From 66-474 sp040388785 (lineage in GTDB: Bacteria > Pseudomonadota > Gammaproteobacteria > Xanthomonadales > Rhodanobacteraceae): a DNA stretch of 64,000 bases. Below, in pieces: positions 62,595 through 64,000 of this stretch. The notes below the pieces were generated by a model. The model was not told the DNA's origin and did not search any database. It saw only the letters and a program-made list of their open reading frames with translations. Location of the stretch: the NCBI GenBank assembly GCA_040388785.1, contig JAZKBD010000023.1:62001-126000 (forward strand), written 5' to 3'. Positions within the stretch are counted from its first letter, which is position 1. The number at the start of each line of letters is the position of its first letter. The translations under genes and the position numbers were made by a program.

Positions 62595-64000
62595 TCAGTG
62601 TGCTTCGCCCCAACTCTTTCCCGATCCGACATCGACCCGCAGCGGCACGGCGAGTTCCGCGGCGTTCTGCATACGTATGCACACGCCTTCACTTACCGCG
62701 TCCAGCGCATCCTCGCGTACTTCGAAGACGAGTTCGTCGTGCACCTGCAGCAGCATGTGCGCGTCGTCGCCGCGATCGTGCAACCAGCGGTCGATCGTCA
62801 CCATCGCGCGCTTGATGATGTCGGCCGCGGTGCCCTGCATGGGCGCGTTGATCGCGGCGCGCTCGGCCCCGGCGCGCTGGGCGGCGTTGCGCGAATGGAT
62901 GTATTCGAGATACAGCCGCCGCCCGAACAGCGTTTCGACATAGCCTTCGCCTTTCGCCCGCGCCCGCGTCGAATCCATGTACGCCTTCACGCCGGGATAA
63001 CGTTCGAAATAGCGCTGCACGTACTCCGCCGCTTCGCCGCGCGGAATGCCGAGCCGCTGCGCGAGTCCGTGCGCGCTCATGCCGTACATCAATCCGAAAT
63101 TAATCATCTTGGCGACGCGGCGCTGCTCGGGCGTGACCGCGTCGGGCGTGACGCCGAACACTTCCGCCGCGGTGGCGCGATGCACGTCCTGATCGTGTTG
63201 AAAGGCTCGCGTAAGCCCCGGGTCGCCCGACATGTGCGCCATGATGCGCAGCTCGATCTGCGAATAGTCCGCCGCCAGCACGCGCCAGCCTGCCGGTGCA
63301 ATGAAGGCTTCGCGGATGCGCCGGCCCTCCTCGCTGCGCACCGGAATGTTCTGCAGGTTCGGATCGGTGGACGACACCCGTCCCGTCGCGACCGCGGCCT
63401 GGTGGTAGCAGGTGTGCACGCGGCCGGTGCGCGGGTTGACCATCTCCGGCAGCTTGTCGGTATAGGTCGAACGCAGCTTGGCGATCTGCCGGTAGTCGAG
63501 GATCATCCGTGGCAATTCGTGCTGGGCGGCGATCGCTTCCAGCGCTTCCTCGTTGGTGGAGGGTTGGCCGGTGGGCGTCTTCACCAGCGCAGGCAGGCCG
63601 ATCTCGTCGAACAGCAGCGCCTGGAGCTGTTTCGGCGAATCGACGTTGAATTCGCGGCCCGCGATCTTCTGCATGTCGCCCTGCAGCGCATGCATGCGCT
63701 TGCCGAGTTCGTTGCTTTGGCGCTTCAGGCCCGCGCCGTCGATCAGCACGCCGCGCTGTTCCATCCGCGCCAGCACCGGTACCAGCGGCATTTCGATGCC
63801 GGTGAACACCTTTTCGAGCGACGGCTGCGCCCGAAGCTTCGGCCAAAGCGCGTGATGCAGGCGCAGGGTGATGTCGGCGTCTTCCGCCGAGTAGCGGCAG
63901 GCGGTGTCGAGGGCGACCTGCGAAAACGAAATCTGCTTCGCACCCTTGCCGGCGACGTCCTCGTAATGGATGGTGTCGTAGCCCAGCCAGCGCTTGGCCA
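62595..64000 (-). CDS. polA: DNA polymerase I (N-terminal part outside window)
   Basis: The C-terminal 468 or so residues, entering from the right edge in the last part of the 3'-5' exonuclease domain (YSAEDADITLRLH) and covering the whole polymerase domain. Motif A is LAADYSQIELRIMAH, the O-helix region is RRVAKMINFGLMYGMSA, and motif C is LLQVHDELVFEV. Functions in repair and Okazaki-fragment processing. The frame is open to the edge of the window. Confidence 0.96.
   Translation of the reverse strand, partial: AKRWLGYDTIHYEDVAGKGAKQISFSQVALDTACRYSAEDADITLRLHHALWPKLRAQPSLEKVFTGIEMPLVPVLARMEQRGVLIDGAGLKRQSNELGKRMHALQGDMQKIAGREFNVDSPKQLQALLFDEIGLPALVKTPTGQPSTNEEALEAIAAQHELPRMILDYRQIAKLRSTYTDKLPEMVNPRTGRVHTCYHQAAVATGRVSSTDPNLQNIPVRSEEGRRIREAFIAPAGWRVLAADYSQIELRIMAHMSGDPGLTRAFQHDQDVHRATAAEVFGVTPDAVTPEQRRVAKMINFGLMYGMSAHGLAQRLGIPRGEAAEYVQRYFERYPGVKAYMDSTRARAKGEGYVETLFGRRLYLEYIHSRNAAQRAGAERAAINAPMQGTAADIIKRAMVTIDRWLHDRGDDAHMLLQVHDELVFEVREDALDAVSEGVCIRMQNAAELAVPLRVDVGSGKSWGEAH

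Noticed and set aside
62390..62815. Plus-strand open frame between the sRNA locus and polA
   Set aside because: Most of it is antisense to the polA 3' end; it is arginine-rich and lacks a ribosome-binding site or known domain.

Overview
This window is a high-GC (roughly two-thirds G+C), gene-dense chromosomal segment from a gammaproteobacterium. Gene families and order point to the order Xanthomonadales (Lysobacterales), probably Rhodanobacteraceae. Pointers are an XadA-like trimeric autotransporter, monomeric NADP-isocitrate dehydrogenase, the AmpE/YgjP/RdgC/TtcA neighbourhood, and a C-rich-loop small RNA downstream of polA resembling the Xanthomonas RNA sX13. I saw no tRNA, rRNA, insertion sequence, prophage or CRISPR array. 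A 10-N assembly gap lies at 16804-16813, and glnA and polA run off the left and right ends.

Layout. 1-3.4 kb: glnA with a sigma-54 promoter, csaA, chaA and hemJ. 3.5-8.4 kb: a two-gene signalling operon, an HPt-REC-REC-degenerate GGDEF/EAL protein followed by a tripartite hybrid histidine kinase. 8.4-13.8 kb: a TfoX-like protein, a small AT-richer orphan, bfd-bfr behind a candidate Fur box, rppH, a DUF6776-like coiled-coil protein, erpA, nudC and ampE. 13.8-21.6 kb: ygjP-like protease, rdgC, ttcA, ydcH-like protein, a GNAT enzyme, plsB, a lipoprotein and pyrF. 21.9-27.4 kb: AI-2E-family transporter, waaA, tolC, pcm and a divergent TetR regulator. 27.4-33.5 kb: TPP riboswitch and thiC, a ferritin-like protein, an ArnT-like glycosyltransferase and an M28 peptidase with an apparent frameshift. 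33.5-36 kb: hrpB. 36.4-45.6 kb: a 2742-residue trimeric autotransporter adhesin with a BamE-OmpA lipoprotein partner. 45.8-51.4 kb: tatD, a methyltransferase, rluE, a TraB/GumN protein and icd. 51.4-56.3 kb: a compact heptose operon (GT9, hldD, gmhB, gmhA, hldE). 56.4-57.7 kb: PAP2 phosphatase and PepSY protein. 58.0-62.1 kb: a five-gene, translationally coupled cassette (membrane protein, XRE repressor, alpha/beta hydrolase, ABC ATPase, ABC permease) behind two near-identical palindromic operators. 62.2-64 kb: the sX13-like sRNA and polA.

Functionally, much of the window builds or decorates the cell envelope: heptose and Kdo for LPS, plsB for phospholipid, tolC, the adhesin and its periplasmic anchor. 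The rest covers nitrogen and iron homeostasis and RNA processing. The least ordinary items are the adhesin/TpgA-like pair with a possible sigma-54 promoter, the autoregulated XRE-hydrolase-ABC cassette, the catalytically degenerate c-di-GMP-type signalling protein, and the polA-linked sRNA.
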